NCBI GenBank assembly: GCA_002794775.1
Contig: NBAY01000001.1
Span: forward strand, 124,001 to 188,000
Direction of reading: 5' to 3'
Source: Porodaedalea pini
Lineage: Eukaryota > Basidiomycota > Agaricomycetes > Hymenochaetales > Hymenochaetaceae
DNA: 64,000 nt
Part shown: positions 31,829 to 41,823 of the stretch, piece after piece
How the letters are laid out: every line of letters starts with the position of its first letter
Numbering within the stretch: the first letter of the stretch is position 1
Notes under the pieces: generated by a model
Databases searched by the model: none
What the model saw: the letters and a program-made list of their open reading frames with translations, nothing else
Told to the model about the DNA's origin: nothing
Program-made: the position numbers and the translations under genes

Positions 31829-31973
31829 CTGCTATTGTTGGTCACGATGTAGCCTGGTTGGTCTGGATCCCAATGTGCTGATGCAGGGAGAGCCTATTGT
31901 TGTTTGTTGGTGAGATCTATCTTGATGATGGCAGGGGAATGGGGATTGGTTGTGCATTTGATCCAGTATTGCG

Positions 31974-33210
31974 ATGCAGACTCTTTTTGTAGACCGAACA
32001 GTCGACTCGAGGGCAAATCTATGTTCTTCCCAAGGGAGACTGCGGTGACTCAATAGTCGAGGAGGGACAACCAAATAGAAACGGAGTGACCAAATGCTCA
32101 AGACAATGGCTCTACTGGTTCAGAAGCTTTGCCAAGGCGCTTGATTCTGTCAGAATCGAGCTCCCAATGCAGACCCTATAACTATAGCAATTGAAATCTG
32201 AAGTTGAGGTAGGTGCAGGCCCGTATCAGGCTGTTCCAGATGGTTTGGATCCCTGGTTGGTGTTCGTCGAGCATTCAAACGCACTCAAAAAGGTGCTCGA
32301 AGGTGTTTCAAATGTATCCCAATGTGATCAAGCGACTTCTAAGTAGCCAGCGAATGTACAGGGCGACGGAAGTATGTAGGTATGATACCCTGTTGGGTTT
32401 GTCAGGTGCTCGAAGTCTTGGAATATCAGTTTCAAGCATATGTGGTGAACCGAACGCGCTATTTGAGTGGTTGGCCAAGCTTGTTAAAGCAGAGCAGGGA
32501 TGAACTGAAGATGAGAATGACTTATAAGACTCGAAATGTGTACTGTGGGGAAAACTGGGGGTGTATTCCCTCTGCAGAATGAGTACAAAGGTGTGCACTA
32601 TTTATACTCTGGGTGAAACGAGCTTGGTACTGATGTCGAACGTACATACAGAGGTGGAGGAGTGCATGCAGTGCATATTTGAGTCAGAATAGTCATATGT
32701 TAGAGATGGAATGACTCGAGAACATGATAAATCACGAACTTGAAGGGGAATAATGGTTCAACATCAATAAAAAGACCAATGAAACCCAAGAAACTTATCA
32801 TGTGTGCTCCAACAACTCCATTTGAACGTCCTCAAATGTTCCTAGGGTGTGATGGCGATGAATGGACACTCTGGAAGTGATAGACGATGATAAATAATGC
32901 TCGAGCTCCATGGAGAATGCGGCGAACGATGGAATCTGGTCGTTTGAGCGTGATACATTTAACGTTGACAGCCTGGGGACCGTTCGAGCAACCCATGCTG
33001 GAACCCAATGCGTTCCCTGAGCCCAACCGTGTGATCCAGCTGTGCTATAAGTGTTCGAACGAGTGGATATGAAGTGGAAAGAGTGCTCGAGCATGTATAT
33101 AGTGGGATATGGAATGAATATAAAGGAAATGAAGTGTTTGAGTGTGAATAGGAAGTGGTATGGTGTTCGAATGGGTGTATGAAAGTATTTGAATGTATTT
33201 ATGAGGTTAT
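31974..33210. other. Unassigned region, possibly a diverged LTR on the minus strand
   Basis: No supported gene. A TATA-like CTATTTATACTCTGG lies at about 32598-32612 and several TGCTCGAA/GTTCGAA motifs are scattered through it (for example 32285-32300, 33050-33060, 33165-33172). Its structure resembles an old LTR, but no ends or duplications were found. Confidence 0.3.
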
Positions 33211-33212
33211 TA

Positions 33213-34062
33213 CAGCCTTTTTCATAAGTCCTGCGACACGTGCATGTCACATGAAGTGAGCCGCGTCAGAGCCAAAGTGTCGAAAAATTAGAATGAATGT
33301 CTATTTTCTCTGTGAATTCTGCACAGTACCTGCTCATTAAGTACTCAAAAAAAAGGCACGGTTATCAGGAGAAGAAATATGTAAAATAGGGAGCAATAAA
33401 TTGACTGTGTAGGCAGGTGGAGATCAAACAAGTGCAGCTGGTCTGTTCTCTCACCCATTTCCACCGAGATTCAAAAATTATGGCACCCCTACATCTACCT
33501 GTAAAATTCTTTCCTGTGTCTGTAAATTAAGTATATGACTATACCAACATCTCCTGAAAGTTTGAAGCCAATCCATTCAGTATTCATGGTGCAGTAGCAA
33601 GATTTGTGTTCTACTCTGCAAGACCTGTTGTGAGAAAAGGAGGGTGGAAAGAGCTTGAAGTGGAACACAAATCTTGCTGCTGCACCATGAATACTGAATG
33701 GATTGGCTTCAAACTTGCAGGAGATGTTGATATAGTCATATACTTAATTTACAGACACAGGAAAGAATTTTATAGGTAGATGTAGGGGAGCCATAATTTT
33801 TGAATCTCAGTGGAAATGGGTGAGAGAACAGACCAGCTGTACTTGTTTGATCTCCACCTACCTACACAGTCAATTTATTGCTCCCTATTTTACATATTTC
33901 TTCTCCTGATAACCGTGCCTTTTTTTTTGAGTACTTAATGAGCAGGTACTGTGCAGAATTCACAGAGAAAATAGACATTCATTCTAATTTTTTGACACTT
34001 TGGCTCTGATGTGGCTCACTTCACGTGACATGCACGTGTCGCAGGACTTATGAAAAAGGCTG
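33213..34062. mobile_element. Palindromic foldback element K1, 850 bp, TA-flanked
   Basis: Two arms of about 403 bp (33213-33615 and 33659-34062) are near-perfect inverted copies around a 43-bp loop. Ends are CAGCCTTTTTCATAAGTCC and its complement, flanked by TA on each side, the duplication typical of Tc1/mariner-type elements. No transposase frame. A second full copy is at 46875-47712 and a fragment at 63715-63841. RNA from either strand would fold into one long hairpin. Confidence 0.88.
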
Positions 34063-34150
34063 TAATGGATCATATGAAAGATTCGAAGGTATATTGATGC
34101 TCAAATGGCTGAGTGTGACCATTCGAGCGCGTGAAATGCCACTTCAGGCT

Positions 34151-34211
34151 ACCCCTAAAAGTAGACCTATTAGGCTAATTCTTACACACAGATAATTAGC
34201 CTATTAGGGGT
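34151..34211. repeat. Short inverted repeat next to the GGGC array
   Basis: ACCTATTAGGCTAATT (34165-34180) faces AATTAGCCTATTAGGGGT (34194-34211) across 13 bp. It lies between K1 and the palindromic GGG/CCC array. Confidence 0.6.
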
Positions 34212-34214
34212 CAG

Positions 34215-34402
34215 GTTTGGGCGTACCCAATTTCCTGGGTGCACCCAGTGGGTGTGAGCTGGGTATACCCAATTGTTATTACTGTGGGAAAATTGGGCCT
34301 ACCCAGCTTCTAGGGCACTCCCAACTGGGCCTCCCCAATGTTCCTAGTGGGCATGCCCAATTTTTTGGGTGTACCCAGGTGGGCATGCCCTGGGTGTACC
34401 CA
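34215..34402. repeat. Array of GGGnnnnCCC palindromes, first cluster
   Basis: At least ten short palindromes of the type TGGGCATGCCCA, TGGGTGTACCCA, TGGGTATACCCA, spaced irregularly. A second cluster of the same motif lies at 35583-35750. Confidence 0.7.
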
Positions 34403-35582
34403 GATATGTCACTGTCACTGACTGTCTGGGGAACTTTTGGGCACACTCAGAAAATCATCCCTCCCTCCCCTTTTATTTTTTTATTTTCTTCTTCAGCTGT
34501 ATACTTCTAATGGCTTCATAGATGCATATATAAATATAGGTTGCATGCTGAATGTGCATCTGCTATTTTAAGTTCTGTATATAGCTTGTAGACATTATAA
34601 AGAATGAAAGTCAATTATATTGACATCTGAGCTTGCTATTGCAGACTACTCATTGTTAAGTGCAAATAGCAAGTTGTTTGATTAAGCTTTGAGCTCAGTT
34701 TTGAATGTATCTTGACCTCAATCAAGCTCAAATTTTATTTATTTAATTTGGGGCTTCATTCTACTTCAAAGTTCAAATCTCAATTCTATTGCTACAAGTT
34801 TCTTCTCCCTTAGGTCATAACAATCAAGCTAGAACCTCATGGTTGATTCTTGAGCTCTACATTCATTCTCAAATTGAGCAGCTTCTGTAAGCCCACCAGA
34901 GTATTTTCACTACATCTGACTTAACATCAACTGGCTGGACATCATGTCATGACTCTGAGGTACTGAGTTGCTGATATTCCAAGATGCACAAACTCCAGAA
35001 GGCCACCATACAGCCGTACCATGACTGCACTGAGTCTGAGTCTGAAACTTGGTGGCAGCATAGCCTCTGGACATTTGAAGCATAGCACATTATATTCTAT
35101 TTATATTCTTTTCATATTCCCTTCACTCCCTAACCCATCCAAAGCTAATATGAACTCATTCAAAGCTCATATGCACTTGCACTGAGTCAAGTGATCCTTT
35201 GGCAGACATATATCAAAGATTTATACATTCTGAGAGTAATTCTCAACAGATTCCTTTCAGACTGGTACTGTATAGTTCATATTATATAATCCTTCCTATT
35301 TGAACCCTTTCTGATGCCTTTGTTGCCTCAGTCTCTCTGACAGCAACAAATATTGTTTTGTCCTGTCTGTCTTGTGGGCTCAAGTGTTGGCACTATCTAG
35401 GTGCCTTCTATATAGGATCAATTTATTACTGCAAAGAGAAATAAGATTAGACACTACTGAGATGAAAAGGAGAGCCTGACTGAGAGAGCCTAGATGTCTT
35501 AGGTATATACAAAGATTCAGAGGTGTCTAGTTGGATGTGCCTAAAACATTTGAAAGTGTCTAGCTAGGTATTCCCAGATACA
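34403..35582. other. AT-rich stretch between the two palindrome clusters
   Basis: No coding frame and no terminal motifs recognised. It is bracketed by the two GGGC/GCCC clusters, so cluster-spacer-cluster may be one element of about 1.55 kb. Confidence 0.4.
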
Positions 35583-35750
35583 TTGAGTATGCCCAGTTGG
35601 GTACTCCCAATTATTTGGGCATGCCCAGTTGGGCACTCCCAACCATCTGGGCATGCCCAGTTGGGCACTCCCAACCATCTGGGTACATTGCACCCAGTTG
35701 GGCACTCCCAACTATTTGGGAATACCCAGTTGGGTGTGCCTAGCTACTTA
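35583..35750. repeat. Array of GGGC palindromes, second cluster (32-bp unit)
   Basis: A unit of about 32 bp containing GCCCAGTTGGGCACTCCCAA and CATCTGGGCAT recurs about four to five times. Each unit holds two small palindromes. Confidence 0.75.
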
Positions 35751-35945
35751 TTATCTTTTTTAATTCCTGCCTAAGATTTTTTTTTCTTTTTTTGAGAAGT
35801 AAAAACTGTTATGTCATGAAAATCAAATAGGTCTAGAATAGAAGTCTTGAATATTCTATGGAGAATTTCTCAATCATTTTATTCTAGGCTCTGAATCTTA
35901 GCTGCCTTGCTCTGGAGACCAATCAACACACTGCAAGCCACTGCA

Positions 35946-37440
35946 GGTCAGATGACAATGTTGTTTGATGTGAGAGCAAAAGAAAGCAATGTTTGCTGTG
36001 CACTGAGCACTGCATGTTGGTGAGCTACAATGACCATACTAGAACATGCTCCAAGGGTCAGCAGCATCATACTGATCATGTTGGTACAGAGCATAGCTTG
36101 GGGAGTTGAACTGATCTGCCAGGAAAATGAGTGAGTCCATGGTAGCAGTGTACTTGTTGAGGCCATGGTCACTTTAGTTGAAGAGCAAAGTCGCACCCTG
36201 AATGTACATGTGCAAAAAACCACTGAGGTTCAAGTTTGGGTTGTTACTGAGCATGCCGGACTCCGAACCAGTTGCTGACACAAGCAAAGAGGTCATCTCA
36301 GACTAGCCAGTCATTTCAAAGTACCAATAGTTTTTTAGTTTGCTGTCTCCGCCCACAAACCATCATCTGAGACAGCAAAGCAGTTCTCCTTTGCATTCAC
36401 GACAGTAAGAGGAAGAAGCTGCACCGTGTTTCCAGTCATGTCATCACCAAGGATGGTGAGAGATACCAAAGTGAGACCGCCATTGCAAACACAGTTCCAG
36501 TTACCCTTAATATCAGCATCTGACCACCAGCCATTCGTGCCCTGCACCAGAGCAGCAATGCCAAGGGACAGATCATACTGTTTCAAAGTGGACCAGATCA
36601 TCTCCTTCTTGTCATCAGCCCACATGTCGTAAAGCTAGTTGTAAGCAATACTGAAAGCGGTGGACATTTCAGCAGTGTCAAGAAAATGAGCAGGACTCCA
36701 CCTGTCAACAGCGGGATCCCATGAGGTCAAGCCATTGCCAGCAGCATTCTGCAAGTATAACATATCAGCATGTACAAGGATGCAAATTATATAATGAGCC
36801 AAACCTGGAGCTCTAGCCAGGTACAGTCAACTCACAATGAATCATTCATCATGCAGTAGACATACACAAAGGCCTTATGCACTCTTTGACTTGACAGCAG
36901 GCATCAAGGATACCACTGGCGCCATCCATGAAATACAGGACAGGGTCCATGGCCTTCCAATCAGAGGCATTGCCAAAGATCATCTGGTTCCAGCCGCTGA
37001 AGTAAGGGTCATGTGCAATAAGGTTAGGCAGCACTTCCCACTTGAAAGCCAGCTCAATGAGACACAGCTAGAGCGAAAGTAGCGCGTCTTCCTCAGTCTG
37101 GACCTGGTTCTTCTGCATGGTGATGGTGATGTTGATGTGACACTCTGGGATAGATGCACAGCCGCATCATCTGGCAGCGTCGCAGCACATCTAAGTGCCC
37201 TGTTTGCCATACCTGCCTTCATCCTCACGTGACCAAACTCCAGGCTTGCGCCTGCATCTGACAAGGGTGGACTCGGGAAGTGCATCGTGTTGTGCACTGC
37301 AGAAACTGGAGATGATCCAAATGCACTCACACCCTAGCTTTTCATGTGTTGCATGCCACGTGACTGCTCTTCCTGCGGCGGCATAGTATTCTTGCCAACC
37401 CAGAGACGCGGTCCTAGGGCATTGCCCAGTGAGCATTCAT
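35946..37440 (-). pseudogene. Polysaccharide lyase-like gene (chondroitin AC/alginate lyase fold), dead
   Basis: Minus-strand blocks: WEVLPNLIAHDPYFSGWNQM (about 37060-37000), WSPAHFLDTAEMSTAFSIAY (about 36720-36660), MWADDKKEMIWSTLKQYDLS (36625 on), GWWSDADIKGNWNCVCNGGL, and FLHMYIQGATLLFN ... YTATMDSLIFLADQF ... YDAADPWSMF (36230-36040). They recall fungal chondroitin AC/alginate lyase-type proteins, whose catalytic domain carries an N-W-N-x-V-C-N-G-G segment. Stops interrupt several blocks: AYN*LYD, MTG*SEM, LFN*SDHG, SMF*YG, mostly Trp/Tyr codons turned into stops. No intact frame remains. Family identification is by motif memory only. Confidence 0.6.
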
Positions 37441-38050
37441 GGCATCCAACCACATGTGATGGGACTGGAGAGATTCGCCCATGTTCAATTTGAATAGCAT
37501 CGATCCTGTAATGATTTCGATACAAGAGTGAGTGTGGCGACAAAAGTGCACTGTGGGTGAAGAAGCGGCAATGACAGAGGTGACAGCAGTGTGAGCAGTT
37601 TTGCAAGGATCTTACAATGCTTGTCGTTAGACTGCCTTTGAGTCTGCATCTGCTGAGTGGATGGAAGCGAAGCATCCATTTGGTAGACTGTCGGCACACA
37701 CGATCTGTTGGAGGGGTCCATTGATGTCAGCTCTGTCAGAAGACCGCAGGGGTTGGATGTGTCCGAAGAGGTATTCGCCTTTGACGAGAGAGACACCTCG
37801 CCTTCCCTCTTATCCAACTCCGGCTCGACCCGTCACCTTCCCCCACACCGCCCCGATGTAGCAGAGCGCTGACTGCAGGACGCTACGTCTCATGCGTGAA
37901 CGGTGAGGTGAGTGCGATGCAGCACGTATGCGATGAAGTGCGCAAGTGTATTTGGTATCACTGGTGCCCCTCTTGATCCTGCCATTGCGGTAGTGGGGGG
38001 CACGCAAGACGACTGTGGTCGAGGACGATGTGGAAGAGGTGGAGGATGAC
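37441..38050. other. Region upstream of the lyase-like pseudogene
   Basis: A minus-strand open frame at 37817-37485 (110 codons, Ser/Thr-rich) may be a decayed N-terminal or neighbouring sequence. I do not recognise it. The A3 LTR begins at 38051 after atgac. Confidence 0.25.
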
Positions 38051-38475
38051 TGTCAGAACTCGAACTTTCACCCTTTCTTTATTTCCCCTTTCCCTTTTCC
38101 TTTTCTTTTAACCGCTCCTTCTTATTATCTTTAATCATCTTTCCAATCACTTCCCACACTCCCTTCACATGACCTTCATTTGTTCCATTCCCGCTCGTTA
38201 TGTAATGTTAGGTAATATAGTCTCATGGTCGTTGCTATATAAGGTCTCAGGAATCGCATGAACTCCTTGTTCTGCTTTTCCTCTTACCTCCGCGACAACC
38301 TAGGTGAGACTCGTCCCCCTTGTGTTAGTTTAGACTTGTATTAATCCTCTTACCTCCACGACGACCTAGCCTGAGTAAAGCGTGTCCTGAGTCCACACTC
38401 GAGTATAGCACGTCCCAGACAACAGTCAGCAGAGGCCTGCCCAGTCCGAGTCGTCTCCTGGACTCCCGCCTAACA
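38051..38475 (+). repeat. A3 5' LTR, 425 bp
   Basis: TGTCAGAACTCG...CGCCTAACA, with TATATAAGG near 38236 and GTTCTGCTTTT about 30 bp later. Preceded by atgac, the expected duplication. Confidence 0.92.
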
Positions 38476-38476
38476 T

Positions 38477-38487
38477 AAAAGCAGAAC
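38477..38487 (+). other. Self-priming site of A3
   Basis: AAAAGCAGAAC, one base after the LTR, complementary to GTTCTGCTTTT in R. Same arrangement as at 19095-19085. Confidence 0.75.
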
Positions 38488-38739
38488 CTCCCCCAGGCTC
38501 ATCCCCAGCGTACATCGTCGCTGTTGACTCGCCTTCACTCGATCTAGAGGAGCACTCCCCTTGACGGTTTTGACGTGTAAACCCCCTAAACGACAACCCT
38601 CAACCCTGCCCGGACGTTTTCGGACGTTTGTGTATTACATAAACATTGCAACCGACTTTTCCCGGCCCTGGCTCTCCAAATTAGCCTCTGGTGGAGCACG
38701 CACCTGACGTGGACGTGGATAACCAGACAAGTACGAAGA

Positions 38740-40114
38740 GCAACAGGCCCTTCCTGCATCAGCCCGTTGGGATCCAGACCAACCAGGCTATGTTGCGACC
38801 AATAATAGCAGCGTCACTCATGACATCTGGTGGAGCGAAATCCGGTGCAGCTGGTATTCGTCAGATGAACGAGGAAGGAGAGCCAGTTGGCCCCCAGCCG
38901 CTCCATCATCACCTGTGCCATCGACGTCTACGGTCAACCTACCACCGACCCCAGGTCCTTACCGCGAGATTAACAGAGACCCCTCACCGCCGACTCCCCC
39001 GGAACCTTCGACACCCGCACCCGAACCCGCAATGTCAGCAGAAGGTTTCAGCCAACATCAGATGGCACAGATCGCGGCCATCGTCGCAAACGCCTTTGCC
39101 CATCAGGTGAATAATGCCCTGGCACCGGTCGCGGCAGCTAACCCCCCAACCCCCAACATCGACGTCGCCCGGCCACGTGAATTCACTGGCGGCGACAACT
39201 ATCTAAACTTCAAGCGCGAGGTCCTCCTCTTTGTCTCAGCCAACCCGAACAGATACCCCACGTCGGAAAGCAAAATCTACATTGCACTCTCCTACTTGAA
39301 GGGTGGTAATGCAGCAATGTGGGCGCAGAATTACGTAGAGGAATCAACGACGGCCGGCATCGTAACCTTCACCGACAGCTGGACAAGATTCCAAGAGTGC
39401 CTGGACACCTCGTTTGACGATCCGAACCGGAAGGAAAAGGCGCTGGCGAAATTCCGGACCAAGGTTCAGAAGGACCTTACCGCCGATGAGTTCTTCCAGG
39501 ATCTCGATGTCATCATCACAAGAGCGGGTTTAACGGACGACAGCATCATCTGTGACCGACTGAAGCGGGCAATGAACATCGAAGTGGTGAGAGGGGTACT
39601 ACGGTCGACACCAGTCCCGACAACGTATGAAGACTGGAAAAAGAAAGCAACTGAAATTGACCAGGGAGAGCAACAGATTTGCGCCATCCAACGAGGCCGT
39701 GCCTTCCCACCCCCTCCACGCCCGCAGCAGCAGCATGGACCCCCAGCTCGTCACCAGGTGGCTGCCCCCCATGTTGACAAACACGATGCGACAGGCATAA
39801 CGTTCGGAGGAGTTGGCCAGCTGATGGACGTCTCCATGAACGAGGCGCAACGCTGACGCGCATGCTGGATATGTGGCCAGCTTGGTCACTTCAAGGACGT
39901 GTGCCCACAAGGGAAGACGATTGTGCAGCGTATGCTGCAGATGATGGCACCTGGCGAACGTCGCCTCCTCGCCGACGAACTAGGGGCGATGAAGGAATCG
40001 GCATTCGAGGAAGTCATAGACACTCGAAAGTCGACTGTGGAGGACTATGTGGAGGAAGAAGACAACAACGAAGAGGTCGTCAATTCACAGGGTTTTGCGA
40101 GTGGTCAGGTGTAG
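38740..40114 (+). pseudogene. A3 gag with one premature stop
   Basis: Collinear with A gag: upstream conserved part ALPASARWDPDQPGYVATNN and DIWWSEIRCSWYSSDERGRR, capsid-like region from 39000, zinc knuckle CWICGQLGHFKDVCP. A single TGA at 39854-39856 sits where the A copy has CGA in RRRRACWIC, just before the knuckle. Otherwise the frame is open to GQV-stop at 40112-40114. Confidence 0.85.
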
Positions 40115-40970
40115 TCATCGGGGCGACTGACCAAGAAGAACAAGGGACTTCAAATCCGGATTCGCTAAAATATAACCAACCGCCTGTACAATATGTAGAT
40201 GCAAACGACGTCAATGGTTTTTCCAATTATGAAGTCCCCACCGGTGTGGATAAAGATGAGGAGTATGAGCAGCTGTTCATGAGAGGAACTGGCGGACGCC
40301 AGCTGGACCTTCTCCTGAACGTCAGACAAAGCGTAGCAGGTGAAGTGAGAGAGGTGGACGTGCACGCCCTTGTGGACTCGGGGTGTACAGGATCGTGCAT
40401 CGACGTGAGGTTCGTCGAACGGTATGGGTTGGAGACAAAGCGCTACATCCAACCCCTCGCAGTACTCAATGCCGACAGCACGCACAACGAGGCTGGGTTG
40501 ATTGAAAAATACGTCGAAGTCGAGCTCATGATTGGCCACCACAAGGAAAGGATTGTCCTTGCGGTAACATCCCTAGCGTCGTCAAACATATTCCTGGGGT
40601 ACGACTGGCTTCGACATCATAACCCTGAGGTCAACTGGAAAATGGGTTCGATTGAATTCACTTGCTGTCCAGAGGAATGTGTGATCGAGAGGGAGCCAGT
40701 GGAGGACCTAGGCAAGGTGAAGGAGGTGGTGGAACAGATGAGGAGGATGAGTGAGACGCGAATGGACAAGGCATCCTGGCCCACGTACCTCAATGACTAC
40801 ACCGACGTTTTCAGCGAAAAAGGCTTCGAGAAGCTGCTGGAACACCGACCCTGGGATCATGTCATCGACTTAAAGCCCAACTTCAAACCGAGCGACTGTA
40901 AGATCTACCCGCTCATGCCAACAGAGCAACAGTCACTCAAGGACTTCCTCAATGAAAACTTGAAGTCTGG
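39862..40970 (+). pseudogene. A3 pol, N-terminal part (protease to start of RT), truncated
   Basis: Frame -1 relative to gag and overlapping it by about 250 nt, as in the complete copy. Protease VDSGCTGSCIDVRFVERYGL intact; then MDKASWPTYLNDYTDVFSEK and the RT entry [20 protein letters not shown]. It stops being A sequence after LKSG at 40970, where the H LTR begins. Confidence 0.9.
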
Positions 40971-41823
40971 TGTAGCAATTAACCATCGCCTACGCGCCGG
41001 CCGAGTCTTTCTCCCTTCAATTACACTACTCCTTTGACTCCCTTTACCAGCCACCGAACATTACCATTTATTCATTCATAATCGGCAGCTGACTCTTTAT
41101 TATTAATTCTTGGTATGGACACGATCGGACAGATGGATGTCGCACAAACTCAATCAGCACATGGACGACTGACTCTCGTGGGCACAGGTGGAAGGATTTA
41201 GGCAAGTAGGACAAGGACGTGGGATACAGGTGTGCAGTGGTGGAAGACGAGAGAGCAGGTTGGGCACTATAACATCACTCTGCGATGATCGGCTGCATGA
41301 TGTGCGCAGGCTGATCATCGACTCACCTTCACATCTGTTCACACAAACTCGGCCGAGTCTTGCACCGCTTTCTCTGCTTCAGTTTAGTATAAATTCGCGG
41401 TAGTTTGTAGATAGATATACACAGACATAGAGGGACAGAGACAGGGAGATACGAGACAAGTACAGAGACAGACAGTCCCCTCTCCACCTCTAGACTGCAA
41501 TCTACTACATGCATTACTATGCACTACTCGCCCGACTCTCATTCTGAAAACAGTATACACCGACTCTGTCACCGACTCTCAGAACTCCATCACCCAATCA
41601 CCGAACGCCCTTGGCCGCTGCCACAAGTGCCGATTCTACCCGTCCGAGTCTTGGTCCAACTGGAATCCCACACGTGTCCGTATCGCCGAGTCTTCATATC
41701 TTGAACCTCGCTCTACTTAGGTTGTCCCTCTCGGTATACCGAGTCACCGCAGTCCCCCTTGGGTCGATCATGAGCCATAGCCTGAATCGCCCTTCAGATT
41801 AGAAGAGTCTGCACCCATACACA
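40971..41823 (+). repeat. Element H 5' LTR, about 853 bp
   Basis: Starts TGTAGCAATTAACC and ends about ...CATACACA just before the primer site. The end is uncertain by two bases. It is peppered with GACTC/GAGTC motifs, often as CCGAGTC or CCGACTC (for example 41089, 41168, 41350, 41532, 41562, 41573, 41647, 41690). Confidence 0.7.

Larger units (their letters stand above)
26173..31973 (-). mobile_element. Family E chromovirus, main part (E3), with D4 inserted in its leader
   Basis: Minus strand: leader (31973-31829 and 30895 on), gag, pol up to FGENAKEA, where element C is inserted. Its 3' end is E1 at 7485-8055. The 5' LTR is missing; homology to the A leader stops near 31973. Confidence 0.87.
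38051..40970 (+). mobile_element. Family A-like chromovirus, 5' part only (A3)
   Basis: 5' LTR, self-priming site, leader, gag and the beginning of pol up to the RT fingers ([15 protein letters not shown]), where the LTR of element H starts. CpG content is between families A and E. Its 3' part is not in the window. Confidence 0.92.

Noticed and set aside
33213..34062. K1 as an assembly artefact (reverse-joined read)
   Set aside because: K2 and K3 are independent copies with the same ends and TA flanks at other sites, so the palindrome is genuine.
35583..35750. Possible CRISPR-like array
   Set aside because: Units are palindromic, directly adjacent and without unique spacers; the genome is eukaryotic.
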